Notes under the pieces: model-generated
The model's input: the letters and a program-made list of their open reading frames with translations, nothing else
Databases searched by the model: none
What the model was told of the DNA's origin: nothing
In this document: piece by piece, positions 33,884-45,215 of the stretch
Layout of the letters: each line of letters begins with the position of its first letter
Numbering within the stretch: position 1 is the first letter of the stretch
Assembly (NCBI RefSeq): GCF_002127325.2
Contig: NC_035433.2
Location: 91,032,033 to 91,096,032, forward strand
Direction of reading: 5' to 3'
Origin: Helianthus annuus
Taxonomy: Eukaryota; Streptophyta; Magnoliopsida; Asterales; Asteraceae
DNA: 64,000 nucleotides
Made by a program: the position numbers and the translations under genes

Positions 33884-35332
33884 TCAATGGTCTGAACCCT
33901 TTTGGCGTCTGTCATAGAAGTTAAAGTTTCCTCTCTTTCTGGCTGGGCTGCTACCTCGCCAGTTGTTTCCTCTTTTCCTTTGTTCTTTGATATCTACTGC
34001 CTCCTCTCCTCGAATGTGGGCCTCAACCCTTTCGAGAGCTTCTTCCAAAGTCTTGGGGAGGGACTTGTTAAAATCCCTTGTGAGGTATTTAGATGTAATG
34101 GCGTTCATAAAACCAGCCACCCTTATTTTCTCATCTGCTCCCACATAGGTTAGACCTTCCTTCTTGTATCTCTTTATGAATTCTCGAAGGCTTTCATCAT
34201 CTCTTTGCTTGATCTGAAAGATCACTGTAGCATCTTTAACGTATCGCCTTTGTTGGGAGAAATTGGCTAGGAATCCCTTGCTGAGGTCATCGAAGCTTCG
34301 AATGCTTCGAGCAGGTAAGTCATTGAACCAGATTCTCGCCGATCCGACAAGGGTTTGCATGAACATCAAACAGCATTCAGCATTTGACCATTTCTCGATT
34401 CTTGCGGCACCAGTAAAGATCTGAAGATGGTCTTCAGGATCTTCCGTCCCATCATATGTTCTGATGTGGGCCGGCATCTTGATCTTTGTCTGGAAGTCAT
34501 AATCGGCTATCTGCTGTGAAAAGCATGAAAGGTTACTTGGTTTATAAAGTTTGGCCAAATCTTCTTCAACCCTTGTACCCACATTGTTGTTACCATTATT
34601 GTTCCCTTGAGTGGCTAGCACATGATTAATAAAGTGTTGCCACGGGAAGTTGGCCATAATCTTGGGCATGAGGTTGAAGCCTTGAAGGCTTCCAGGTGCA
34701 ACAGAACTATTAACTCCCAAGGGAGTGCTCATAACAGCACTTCGTGCTAAAGGGAGTACCGACAAGGCCTGTTCCCACGAAGTTGTCGCTGAGGGTGGAA
34801 GACTTGTTACTGGGGACTGCAGGAGCTGGTCAAGGGTCAGCTCATGGCCTAGTGGAGCACCACTTGGAGCAGGTTGGGACGAGAAGAGAGGGTATACTGT
34901 AGGATTTGGCCTTGCAGACAGGTACGGGTTAGGATTTGGAGAATTACTGGGACCTGCCTCGTCCCTAGATGCAAAATGAGGAATGGGAGGTCCGGGAGAC
35001 AATGTCGGCTCAGGCTCATCATAGTCCAGACGGATCCTCACTCCCTTGTCCCTTTCTCTACTCATATATTGGTTGAGGAGAGACCTTAACTCAAGGAAAT
35101 TGTTGGCGACCCCTTTCGGGGTAAGTTCGACATGCGACGGGGCACTAGTGACACCAACATTAGGGGATGGGACCCCTGATCTGGACGGAGTAGGTGTACT
35201 AAAAGTTAGGTACTCAGGAGTACCTCCCGGTGTCGAGAAAGAAGCAGGTGTAGTTGCATGGGCTTGACTAACACCTGGAGTAGAAGCGTTAGGAACTTGA
35301 TTCACTTCTCCGGGAGATCCACTTTCTGACAT
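33884..35332 (-). pseudogene. gag: Tat gag (retrotransposon gag domain)
   Basis: 482 codons from an ATG at 35330-35332. The first ~230 residues are Pro/Ser/Thr-rich and disordered. The gag domain follows (MPAHIRTYDGTEDPEDHL, ARIWFNDLPARSIRSFDDL, ESLREFIKRYKKEGL). It ends at TGA 33884 after RRQKGSDH and would otherwise continue in frame. Gag forms the cytoplasmic virus-like particle. Confidence 0.88.
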
Positions 35333-35392
35333 GGCAATTTCAGGAGAATGGAGCTACACTACTAGGTCTTTTGGAGAAAAATAGTGGCGTAG

Positions 35393-35410
35393 CCCCACGG
35401 TGGGCGCCAA
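35393..35410 (-). other. Primer binding site of the Tat element
   Basis: The minus strand reads TTGGCGCCCACCGTGGGG beside the right LTR. It has the TGGCGCC start typical of Tat-lineage primer sites. The tRNA is not certain. Confidence 0.75.
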
Positions 35411-35415
35411 CTTGT

Positions 35416-35574
35416 TGATGCAACAAATAATAGACCAAGGATAGTAGCTGGGCTGGTTAGCCAAAAGGGTTGAAGGGTTCAACTTTTCCTAACGCAGGTC
35501 GTGGGGTCCCCCCACGTTTGCAAGACGTGGAAGGAGGTTCACTAGTTTGTTCTTGTTGTTTGCTATGAATCCTC
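35416..35574 (-). repeat. Right (5') LTR of the Tat element, first piece
   Basis: Matches the first 160 bp of 25681-26302 with about four differences. Interrupted at 35574 by element 3; resumes at 45178. Confidence 0.92.
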
Positions 35575-35939
35575 TGTCACACCCCCAAAATCCACTCGCG
35601 GAATACCACCGCTTGGGAGCGTGACTGACCAGGATCAAGCCATCAATCATATCAAACATAGCATTTAATAATAATAAAAGTAATTAACGTAAGTCACCAT
35701 GACATGATTGATGTTTCAAAACCAAATACTGTTTTAAGTAGCGGAAGCAATGTAAAATAAATCCAAATAAAGTTATAAGTTCAATAACGTTCATGATCCA
35801 TCTGCCCACAACGACCTGCTCCTTCCCTGTGCAAGCTCCCAAGTATACCTAAGGTCCTGCAAGGCATGCAGCAAATAATCAACAACCTAGTTGAGCGAGT
35901 TCACAGAAGGTAAGTTCATAACGTAATGCATAAGTATAG

Positions 35940-36280
35940 CTAGTGGGGGCTTCCCATACTAGTGTGTAATAAAGGTGAGGGCTTCCCATGTTTATCCTGG
36001 TTAATGAGGGCTTCCATTAACGGTACTTACTAGACTAACTTCCGACCATGTGTTCTTCTTTACCGAGAACAGGAAAACGTACAGGGTCACGTAGGCTTTA
36101 CGTGACGTGCCCTTCCCCGAGGACAGTGGTACGCGTGGGGCTACGTAGGCTTTACGCAGCGTGGCCTTCCGACCTGGAAGCCAGTAGATGGTATTGGGTT
36201 ACGTAGGTTTTACGTAACGTGTCCTTCCCGACCCGGGAGACATATGGCAAGTATACTGGGTTACGTAGGCTTTACGTAAC
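35940..36280 (-). repeat. Stem-loop array in the LTR of element 3
   Basis: Eight short inverted repeats in order. Arms: CTAGT/ACTAG (35940-35962), ATAAA/TTTAT (35969-35995), GTTAATG/CATTAAC (36000-36021), GTTCT/AGAAC (36052-36070), GTCACGT/ACGTGAC (36086-36106), GCTACGT/ACGCAGC with one mismatch (36140-36160), and GTTACGT/ACGTAAC twice (36198-36218, 36260-36280). Loops of seven of them contain GGGCTTC or AGGCTTT-like sequence. The last four are spaced 54, 58 and 62 bp. The same array is at 43299-43640 in the other LTR. Confidence 0.85.
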
Positions 36281-36778
36281 GTGTCCTGACTAACCTGAGG
36301 ACGATGGTCTATAGTCTAGAGAATGCGTAAGTACGAGTAACTCTTTCAATAATAACATATCCAACCCAATTCCCAACCCGGGAATCCCATGCCTTGGCTG
36401 TGTGAACTCACCTTGGTTTGCTCGGCAGATACACAGAAAGTACAAGTAGCAAGTAAATGGTCACTCACGTCCTATCATGGTTATTATACGAGTCAGGTTC
36501 GTATATAGTACGTATATAGTAATCACGTATAGTCATGGCAAACACGTATGCACGTAAGCAGATAAAACATAGCATGTGAGAATCCCATTGTCTAAGTCCA
36601 ATCATACCCGGCCCAATGACATAAGCAGCCCAATAACAAAACAGTCCAGATTCCCAATCGGCCCAAATAGCAAACACATACAAGTCCGTTAATAAACAGT
36701 TCACAACTCAAATCATTGGGCTCAACAGATTGGGCCCGTGACAGTGAAGGCCCAACAGTGTCTGTGCGACGGTGGTCT

Positions 36779-36948
36779 CGACTCGCAACGGGGTTACGAG
36801 TCGCAACGGCTGAATGCGAGTCGCAACGGATAGTCTCGGCTCATCATGGTTTGGTTACGAGTCGCAATCTGACTCGCAACCGTGGTTGCGGTTCGTGCGG
36901 TTTTGGTCTCGAGTGGGGGTTCCGACTCGCAATCCGAGTCGCAACCGG
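36779..36948. repeat. Cluster of GASTCGCAAC motifs
   Basis: At least seven copies of GACTCGCAAY or GAGTCGCAAY within 170 bp, in both orientations of the GASTC half. In element orientation it lies upstream of the TATA-like site, so a U3 enhancer role is a reasonable inference. Confidence 0.8.
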
Positions 36949-37812
36949 ACGTGTAACTGATTTCCATACTTTAGTCAATTAAATCCCGTGATTTCAGCTA
37001 ACAGTTTGGTCAGTTTCGGTAACCAGATCAATTAACAAAATTTTCAACAAATCATTAGCATGATACCGATCAAATAGGATAATTGCAACACAAAATCATA
37101 AGAACCCTAATTAATTCCATATGAACAACATTAACAATTCGCATGATCCGGTCCGATTACTAGCATACACATTACTTAACAATTTAGCATAACATCCATA
37201 CATGAACACACATCAGTCGATTAGCACACGTACAATCTGATATCATCATCCAAATAATCCGATTCACAACAAACATGAAGCCGATTACATTTATCAACAT
37301 TCAACCCGATTCCTAACATATTATCTTGTAACCACTATTGTTCATCATACAATTCCAACCGGATAACATCATGTAACACGTATAGCACAACAGAAATCAC
37401 AAATCCAAAGGTAATACACTAACCGATTACAAGTGAGGTGTGTGATCCGAGCAAGAGTGCTCCTTGGTGCCGTCGGGTTCAAGCAAGCCGAGAGAGAGAG
37501 AGCAAAGCTTCTAGGGTTTGTGTGTGTGTGTGTGTGATTTGCAAAAGTGGTAAAACAATCCCCTAGTTCCGGTTTTGTGTGTGTGATGCGAGTGGGAAGT
37601 GGGCCGAGCCCATACGGTTGTCTAATGGACCCGAGAACAAGGAGTGGCCCAAAGGGCTTTGTGTGGCCGGTTCACATACATACGACATACATACACACAT
37701 AATGCATATAACATAACATATATCATGAAATCAATTAATCATTCGGGTTTATAAAATCACATATCGTGCACAAACGTTACATCAAAGCAAGTCTAAAGTC
37801 CGAGTTGTCACA

Positions 37813-37888
37813 TTATCCCCAACTAATTGGAAATTTCGTCCCGAAATTTGGTATGCACTCACTGAGGAAGCTAGGTAAACTGTACTGT
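37813..37888 (-). other. Untranslated junction region of element 3
   Basis: Contains AATTTCGTCCCGAAATTTGG, near-identical to 37933-37952. A TGTCACA like the LTR end recurs at 37906-37912, followed by TCCTCCCCCCG, whose complement is polypurine. So the polypurine tract overlaps the end of the coding region or is duplicated. Confidence 0.5.
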
Positions 37889-40800
37889 TCACTGGTTTTC
37901 CTGGGGTGTCACATCCTCCCCCCGTTGATCTGGAATTTCGTCCCGAAATTCCGAAGTAGTAGCTTCAGCCTCAGTAGTGGTTGCCTGGTTCCCGAATAAC
38001 TGGGGGTACTTTTCTGTCATCCTGTCTTCGCGTTCCCAGGTGTACTCTGGGCCACGTTTGGAGTTCCAACGAACTCGAACAAGAGGGATTCTCTTGTGTT
38101 TGAGGACCTTCACATCCCGGTCCGTGATTTCTACTGGTTCCTCAACGAACTGCAACCGCTCGTTGATAGTGAGTTCCTTAAAAGGAATGATGAGGTTTTC
38201 ATCTGATAGGCACTTCTTTAAGTTCGATACATGAAAGACGTTGTGAACTGCCCCGAGTTCAGCTGGTAGGTTCAACTTGTAGGCTACCTTGCCAATCTTT
38301 TCTATGATTTCAAATGGTCCGACGTATCGCGGATTTAATTTGCCCCGTTTGCCAAAACGAACCACACCCTTCCAGGGTGAAACTTTCAATAAAACCCGGT
38401 CCCCGACCTCGAATTCCAATGGCTTTCTACGCTTGTCCGCGTAGGTTTTCTGACGGTCGCGTGCTGCCGCCATGCGTTGTCGTATCTGTGCAATCTTTTC
38501 TGTGGCGTCCACTACAATCTCTGGACCCGTGATCTGACTATCCCCCACCTCTGCCCAGCAGAGGGGTGACCGGCATTTACGTCCGTACAATGCCTCGAAT
38601 GGAGCGGCTTGAATGCTGGTGTGATAACTGTTATTATACGAGAACTCCACCAAAGGGAGATGCTTTTCCCAGCCGTTGCCGAAATCGATGACGCATGCCC
38701 GAAGCATGTCTTCTAGAGTTTGGATCGTACGCTCAGACTGCCCATCCGTCTGAGGATGATATGCTGTGCTCATGTCTAGTCGTGAGCCAAAAGACTTGTG
38801 CATTGCCTGCCAAAGTTCTGACGTGAATCGTGCATCGCGATCCGAAATGATAGATGTGGGCACCCCGTGCCTCGAGACAACTTCTTTAAGATATACGTCT
38901 GCAAGTGTGGAGAACTTGTCCGTTTCCTTAATCGGCAGGAAGTGTGCAGACTTGGTGAGTCGATCAACTATGACCCATATTGTATCGTTCCCACGCTGGG
39001 ATCTAGGTAAGCCTGTAACAAAATCCATGGAAATTTCTTCCCATTTCCATTGAGGTATCTTAGGCTGTTGAAGTAGACCAGCTGGCTTCTGGTATTCAAC
39101 CTTGACTCTTGCACAGGTCAAGCATTTTCCAACATACGTAGCAATGTGGGCCTTCATACTAGGCCACCAATAGGTGGTGCTGATATCGTGGTACATTTTA
39201 TCCGACCCTGGATGTACCGAATAGCGAGACTTGTGAGCTTCGTCCATTACAAGTTCGCGTAAACCGCCATAAAGTGGGACCCAAATACGCCCCGTTACAT
39301 AGTAGGCGCCGTCTGCCTTTTGTTCCATCTGTTGTCGTGAGCCGCGTAAGGCTTCAGCCTTGACGTTTTCGGGCTTCAATGCTTCTATCTGAGCAGCTCG
39401 TATCTGTGCTGGAAGGCTAGACTGAATCGTAAGCTGTAGCGCTCGCACGCGCCGTGGTAAAGTGTCTTTCCGACTAAGGGCATCAGCCACAACATTGGCT
39501 TTGCCTGGATGATACTTGATGGCGCATTCATAATCGTTAAGCAACTCGACCCATCGTCGTTGACGCATATTCAAATCCTTCTGCTTAAGAATATGCTCGA
39601 GACTCCTGTGATCGGTGTAAATCGTGCACCTGGTACCGTACAGGTAGTGTCGCCATATCTTAAGCGCGAAAACAACAGCTCCCAGCTCTAAATCGTGCGT
39701 CGTGTAGTTGCGTTCATGAATCTTGAGTTGACGAGAGGCGTAAGCGATAACCTTGTCGCGCTGCATTAACACACATCCCAGTCCCCGAATGGATGCATCA
39801 CAGTAAACTACGAAGTCGTCTGTGCCCTCTGGCAATGAGAGGATGGGTGCACTGCAAAGTCTATCCTTTAGGTGTTGAAAAGCAGTCTCCTGGGGCTCTC
39901 CCCAGCGATAGGTAACCCCCTTCTGTGTCAGTAGCGTAAGCGGCTGTGCAATCTTCGAAAAGTCTCTAATAAACCGTCTGTAGTAACCTGCCAGACCCAA
40001 GAATTGACGTATCTCTGTCGGTGTACGCGGTGCAGGCCAGTTCCTGATCGAATCCACTTTGGATGGATCGACATGGATCCCATCCTTGTTTACCACGTGG
40101 CCTAAGAAGTGGACTTCACGAAGCCAGAAGTCGCATTTAGAAAGCTTGGCGTACAGCTGTTCCTTCCGAAGGAGTTCCAAAATAAGGCGAAGATGCTGCT
40201 CGTGTTCCTCCTGACTCTTGGAGTAAATCAGAATGTCGTCGATGAATACTATGACGAACTTGTCGAGATAGGGTTTGCACACCCTGTTCATAAGGTCCAT
40301 AAATACCGCAGGCGCATTCGTTAACCCAAATGGCATGACGAGACACTCGTAGTGACCGTAACGAGTTCTGAAGGCTGTCTTGGAGACGTCCTCATCCCGG
40401 ACTCTCAACTGATGGTACCCCGACCTCAAATCTATCTTCGAATAGTAGCACGACCCTTGCAACTGGTCGAATAAGTCGTCTATGCGTGGAAGAGGATAAC
40501 GGTTCTTCACCGTCACCTTGTTGAGTTCACGGTAGTCGATGCACATTCTGAACGTACCGTCTTTCTTCTTTACGAAAAGCACTGGAGCTCCCCAAGGCGA
40601 AGAGCTTGGTCGTATGAAACCCTTTTCCAAGAGTTCCTGCAGTTGCTTTGACAATTCCTCCAATTCCGATGGAGCTAGACGATATGGTGCGCGAGCTATG
40701 GGTGCTGCTCCTGGAGCGAGCTCGATCTGAAATTCAACCTGACGATGAGGCGGTAAACCAGGTAAGTCTTCAGGAAACACCTGAGGGTAATCACGTACAA

Positions 40801-42619
40801 CTGGAATGTCTTCCAATTTCTTTTCCTTTGTTGAAGCGTCTGTAACGAGTGCCAGAATGGATGTGTGACCTTTACGTAAGCACTTCTGAGCCTTTAAGAA
40901 AGAGATGATGCCAACCACAGCACCACTCTTGTCGCCTTGAACTTCTAGAGGTTCCTGACCCGAACGAGGAATGCGAATAACCTTTTCGCTGCATAAGATT
41001 TCTGCCTGGTGCTGGGATAACCAATCCATCCCAATCACGACGTCGAAACTACCCAAAACTATGGGAATGAGATCAATGGAGAAGGCTTGACCAGCTAGGA
41101 TAAGATTACAACCCTGAACTACGTGCGTGGCTTCTAGACTTTTACCGCTAGCTAACTCTACTACATGTTTGGTGGGTAAAAGTGTTGGTGCACGTTTTAG
41201 CAGTTGACACATTTTCACAGACATATAGCTTGTATCCGCACCCGAATCAAATAAAACAGTAACGTAAATATTGTCGAGGAGAAACTTACCCATGACAACG
41301 TTGGGATCGTTCACTGCGTCGCCTCGACCTAGCACAAATGCACGACCACGAGCTTCATTGCCGTTGTTGTTGTTGTTTCCACCATTGTTGTGCCCATTGC
41401 CCTGGTTGTTGTTGTTGTTGCGGTTCTGGTTCAATTGAGGGCAATCGCGTTTGAAGTGACCTTCAGCCCCACACTGGAAACATCCCCGGTTTCCACGCTG
41501 TGGCTGCTGCTGCTGCTGCTGGTTCTGTGGAGCGGGTTGCTGAGGCTGCTGATTCTGATTCGCAGGCCGTGGACTCCTACAGTCTTTGGCCTCGTGACCC
41601 ATCTTAAGACACCTTTGACAACGACCCTTGTTGCATGGGCCGTGGTGATGCCTGTTGCAGTTGTGGCACCTGGGTTGACTACCCTGATATCTCCTCTGTC
41701 TGTGACCACTAGAGGATTGCTGACTGGGACTCTGATAGTGGTCAATCTTCTGCTGCTGAGATTGTGGCTGAACAGATGCTGAACCTTTGCTGGAATCCCC
41801 ATCCCACTTTCTTTTACTGTCGCCAGATGTAGCAGGAGTAACTGAGGTGGTGACGTTAGCAGTAGCATTAACACGCTTGGGCAGTTTATTCTGATCCACT
41901 GCCTGATCAGTGATACGGTGAGCTAGGCGTTGGATTTCCTGAATATTTTCGAGATTAGCCGACGTCACGTGGCTCTGAATTTCTGGCGCCAATCCCTTGA
42001 GATACAACTCAATGCGCTTGTACGGAGGGTCCACCATTGTAGGACACAGAACAGCCAGCTCATTGGACCGTTTAGTATACGCTTCGATTTCTGATCCAAC
42101 CATTTTCAAGTTATAGAGCTCATCCTCCAACTTATGAATATCCTCACGTGTACAGTACTCACGCTTGATGAGTTCCTTGAAATCGTTCCATGGGGTGGCG
42201 TTAGCAGCTGCCAACCCTAAGATCTGGACTTGGGCGTTCCACCAAGTCAGTGCTATTCCTTCCAAAGTGCCAGTAGCAAACTTGACCTTGCGAGCCTCAG
42301 GGCACTCGCACATTTCGAATACTGATTCTAACTTTTCAAACCAATGGAGGAGTCCCACTGCCCCCTCTGTGCCGCTGAAAGAGTTTGGACGACAGTCCAT
42401 GAAATTCTTGAAAGTGCAGACTGGCTGCTGCGCGTGTTGACCTATTGTGTACGAATAGGACGAAGTTAAATACGAGAGTTAATGTAGGATCTAAAGATCC
42501 TAGTGTGTGCCTATACTGCAGGATATACTACCTGCTTGAGCTGCTGCAACTGCCGCAGCAACTTGAGCTTGAACGAGAGCCTCTAGCTGGGCTTGTGTCA
42601 TGTTGATTCGTCCAGACAT
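37889..42619 (-). CDS. gag-pol: Gag-Pol polyprotein of element 3, spliced at the gag start
   Basis: Main exon 42441-37889 is one open frame of 1503+ codons. A first exon 42619-42532 starts at [12 protein letters not shown] 90-bp intron (42531-42442, GT … AG on the minus strand) joins them in frame. Domains in order: gag, two zinc-knuckle groups ([28 protein letters not shown]) amid Gln/Asn-rich tracts, protease [12 protein letters not shown] with [10 protein letters not shown], RNase H, integrase HHCC and DDE ([35 protein letters not shown]), and a chromodomain-like C-terminus ([17 protein letters not shown]). No stop or frameshift was seen. An ATG inside the main exon (42400) would give a shorter gag lacking the Ala/Gln N-terminus. 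Confidence 0.93.
42442..42531 (-). other. Probable intron in gag of element 3
   Basis: The minus strand reads GTAGTATATCC … ACACAATAG. Removing it links GCTCAAGCAG to GTCAACACG in frame. Reading through it meets stops. Confidence 0.75.
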
Positions 42620-42912
42620 GATCTTCATAGTAACAAGTAGCATACGTAAGAATGGTTCGCGAGTAGGGCGATGACAGAAAAGCGTAGGCATATAGGTGTT
42701 CTCATGTAATCAAAGCATGTGTATCTAAGCGTAATGCGAGCAAAGTTCTAAACAGTTCTAGCAAACAGGCAATAAACATAAACCTTATTACCTAGAATGT
42801 CGAGTCTTGCACGTGGAGCGAAGCGTCGTTGTGGATCGTTGAGAGCACTGTTCTGGTTATAGTCCGGTTTTAATAAAAACGTTTTCCCATATTAAAACCA
42901 AGTTCTCTATAA
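42620..42912 (-). other. 5' leader of element 3
   Basis: Noncoding region between the primer binding site and the first gag exon. No repeated motif like that of element 1 was seen. Confidence 0.7.
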
Positions 42913-42930
42913 CCAATGGCTCTGATACCA
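42913..42930 (-). other. Primer binding site (tRNA-iMet) of element 3
   Basis: The minus strand reads TGGTATCAGAGCCATTGG, three bases from the 5' LTR. Confidence 0.93.
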
Positions 42931-42933
42931 ATC

Positions 42934-45172
42934 TGTCACACCCCCAAAATCCACTCGCGGAATACCACCGCTTGGGAGCGTGACTGACCAGGATCAAGCC
43001 ATCAATCATATCAAACATAGCATTTAATAATAATAAAAGTAATTAACGTAAGTCACCATGACATGATTGATGTTTCAAAACCAAATACTGTTTTAAGTAG
43101 CGGAAGCAATGTAAAATAAATCCAAATAAAGTTATAAGTTCAATAACGTTCATGATCCATCTGCCCACAACGACCTGCTCCTTCCCTGTGCAAGCTCCCA
43201 AGTATACCTAAGGTCCTGCAAGGCATGCAGCAAATAATCAACAACCTAGTTGAGCGAGTTCACAGAAGGTAAGTTCATAACGTAATGCATAAGTATAGCT
43301 AGTGGGGGCTTCCCATACTAGTGTGTAATAAAGGTGAGGGCTTCCCATGTTTATCCTGGTTAATGAGGGCTTCTCATTAACGGTACTTACTAGACTAACT
43401 TCCGACCATGTGTTCTTCTTTACCGAGAACAGGAAAACGTACAGGGTCACGTAGGCTTTACGTGACGTGCCCTTCCCCGAGGACAGTGGTACGCGTGGGG
43501 CTACGTAGGCTTTACGCAGCGTGGCCTTCCGACCTGGAAGCCAGTAGATGGTATTGGGTTACGTAGGTTTTACATAACGTGTCCTTCCCGACCCGGGAGA
43601 CATATGGCAAGTATACTGGGTTACGTAGGCTTTACGTAACGTGTCCTGACTAACCTGAGGACGATGGTCTATAGTCTAGAGAATGCGTAAGTACGAGTAA
43701 CTCTTTCAATAATAACATATCCAACCCAATTCCCAACCCGGGAATCCCATGCCTTGGCTGTGTGAACTCACCTTGGTTTGCTCGGCAGATACACAGAAAG
43801 TACAAGTAGCAAGTAAATGGTCACTCACGTCCTATCATGGTTATTATACGAGTCAGGTTCGTATATAGTACGTATATAGTAATCACGTATAGTCATGGCA
43901 AACACGTATGCACGTAAGCAGATAAAACATAGCATGTGAGAATCCCATTGTCTAAGTCCAATCATACCCGGCCCAATGACATAAGCAGCCCAATAACAAA
44001 ACAGTCCAGATTCCCAATCGGCCCAAATAGCAAACACATACAAGTCCGTTAATAAACAGTTCACAACTCAAATCATTGGGCTCAACAGATTGGGCCCGTG
44101 ACAGTGAAGGCCCAACAGTGTCTGTGCGACGGTGGTCTCGACTCGCAACGGGGTTACGAGTCGCAACGGCTGAATGCGAGTCGCAACGGATAGTCTCGGC
44201 TCATCATGGTTTGGTTACGAGTCGCAATCTGACTCGCAACCGTGGTTGCGGTTCGTGCGGTTTTGGTCTCGAGTGGGGGTTCCGACTCGCAATCCGAGTC
44301 GCAACCGGACGTGTAACTGATTTCCATACTTTAGTCAATTAAATCCCGTGATTTCAGCTAACAGTTTGGTCAGTTTCGGTAACCAGATCAATTAACAAAA
44401 TTTTCAACAAATCATTAGCATGATACCGATCAAATAGGATAATTGCAACACAAAATCATAAGAACCCTAATTAATTCCATATGAACAACATTAACAATTC
44501 GCATGATCCGGTCCGATTACTAGCATACACATTACTTAACAATTTAGCATAACATCCATACATGAACACACATCAGTCGATTAGCACACGTACAATCTGA
44601 TATCATCATCCAAATAATCCGATTCACAACAAACATGAAGCCGATTACATTTATCAACATTCAACCCGATTCCTAACATATTATCTTGTAACCACTATTG
44701 TTCATCATACAATTCCAACCGGATAACATCATGTAACACGTATAGCACAACAGAAATCACAAATCCAAAGGTAATACACTAACCGATTACAAGTGAGGTG
44801 TGTGATCCGAGCAAGAGTGCTCCTTGGTGCCGTCGGGTTCAAGCAAGCCGAGAGAGAGAGAGCAAAGCTTCTAGGGTTTGTGTGTGTGTGTGTGTGATTT
44901 GCAAAAGTGGTAAAACAATCCCCTAGTTCCGGTTTTGTGTGTGTGATGCGAGTGGGAAGTGGGCCGAGCCCATACGGTTGTCTAATGGACCCGAGAACAA
45001 GGAGTGGCCCAAAGGGCTTTGTGTGGCCGGTTCACATACATACGACATACATACACACATAATGCATATAACATAACATATATCATGAAATCAATTAATC
45101 ATTCGGGTTTATAAAATCACATATCGTGCACAAACGTTACATCAAAGCAAGTCTAAAGTCCGAGTTGTCACA
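42934..45172 (-). repeat. 5' LTR of element 3
   Basis: 2239 bp, almost identical to 35575-37812. TATA-like sites on the minus strand at about 43862-43878 precede the stem-loop array (43299-43640), so the array would lie in the R/U5 leader of the transcript. Confidence 0.95.
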
Positions 45173-45177
45173 TCCTC

Positions 45178-45215
45178 CTCTGAAATGTGTTCAGATTCGG
45201 GTGAAGGAGCAAACA
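45178..45215 (-). repeat. Right LTR of the Tat element, second piece
   Basis: CTCTGAAATGTGTTCAGATT onward, matching the LTR after the element 3 insertion point. It ends in CAAACA, shared with the start of the duplicated flank. Confidence 0.9.

Larger units (their letters stand above)
35575..37812 (-). repeat. 3' LTR of element 3
   Basis: TGTCACACCCCC to GAGTTGTCACA. It contains the stem-loop array (35940-36280), a TATA-like pair on the minus strand (36502-36518) and a cluster of (G)AGTCGCAAC motifs (36779-36948). Confidence 0.95.
35575..45172 (-). mobile_element. Ty3/gypsy element 3, Tekay-like, intact and very young
   Basis: Complete element with 2238/2239-bp LTRs, TSD TCCTC (35570-35574 and 45173-45177), an iMet primer binding site and a full-length uninterrupted polyprotein. 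The unoccupied site is visible in the solo LTR near 46433. By eye the LTRs differ by one 1-bp indel (near 36018/43373) and one G/A substitution (36213/43573), so insertion was very recent. It is the only LTR element in the window with no disabling lesion seen. Confidence 0.95.
25681..45215 (-). mobile_element. Tat-type Ty3/gypsy element with an opposite-strand extra ORF; right LTR interrupted
   Basis: Left LTR 25681-26302, polypurine tract, an extra ORF on the plus strand (26641-28859), then gag-pol on the minus strand (35332 down to 29817), a primer binding site and a right LTR starting at 35416. The right LTR is interrupted by element 3 (35575-45172) and resumes at 45178-45215, where it is cut by the duplication junction. 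A second RNase H of plant/archaeal type and the opposite-strand ORF are known marks of the Tat/Ogre/Retand lineage. At least four stops and four frameshifts make gag-pol dead. No clear target duplication was identified. Confidence 0.88.

Noticed and set aside
36716..36982. 88-codon ORF present in both LTRs of element 3
   Set aside because: It repeats only because the LTRs are near-identical, and it lies on the antisense strand over the motif cluster.
40109..41782. Plus-strand ORFs of 70-130 codons inside element 3
   Set aside because: Shadow frames of the intact polyprotein; Leu/Val runs are complements of Gln/Asn-rich tracts.
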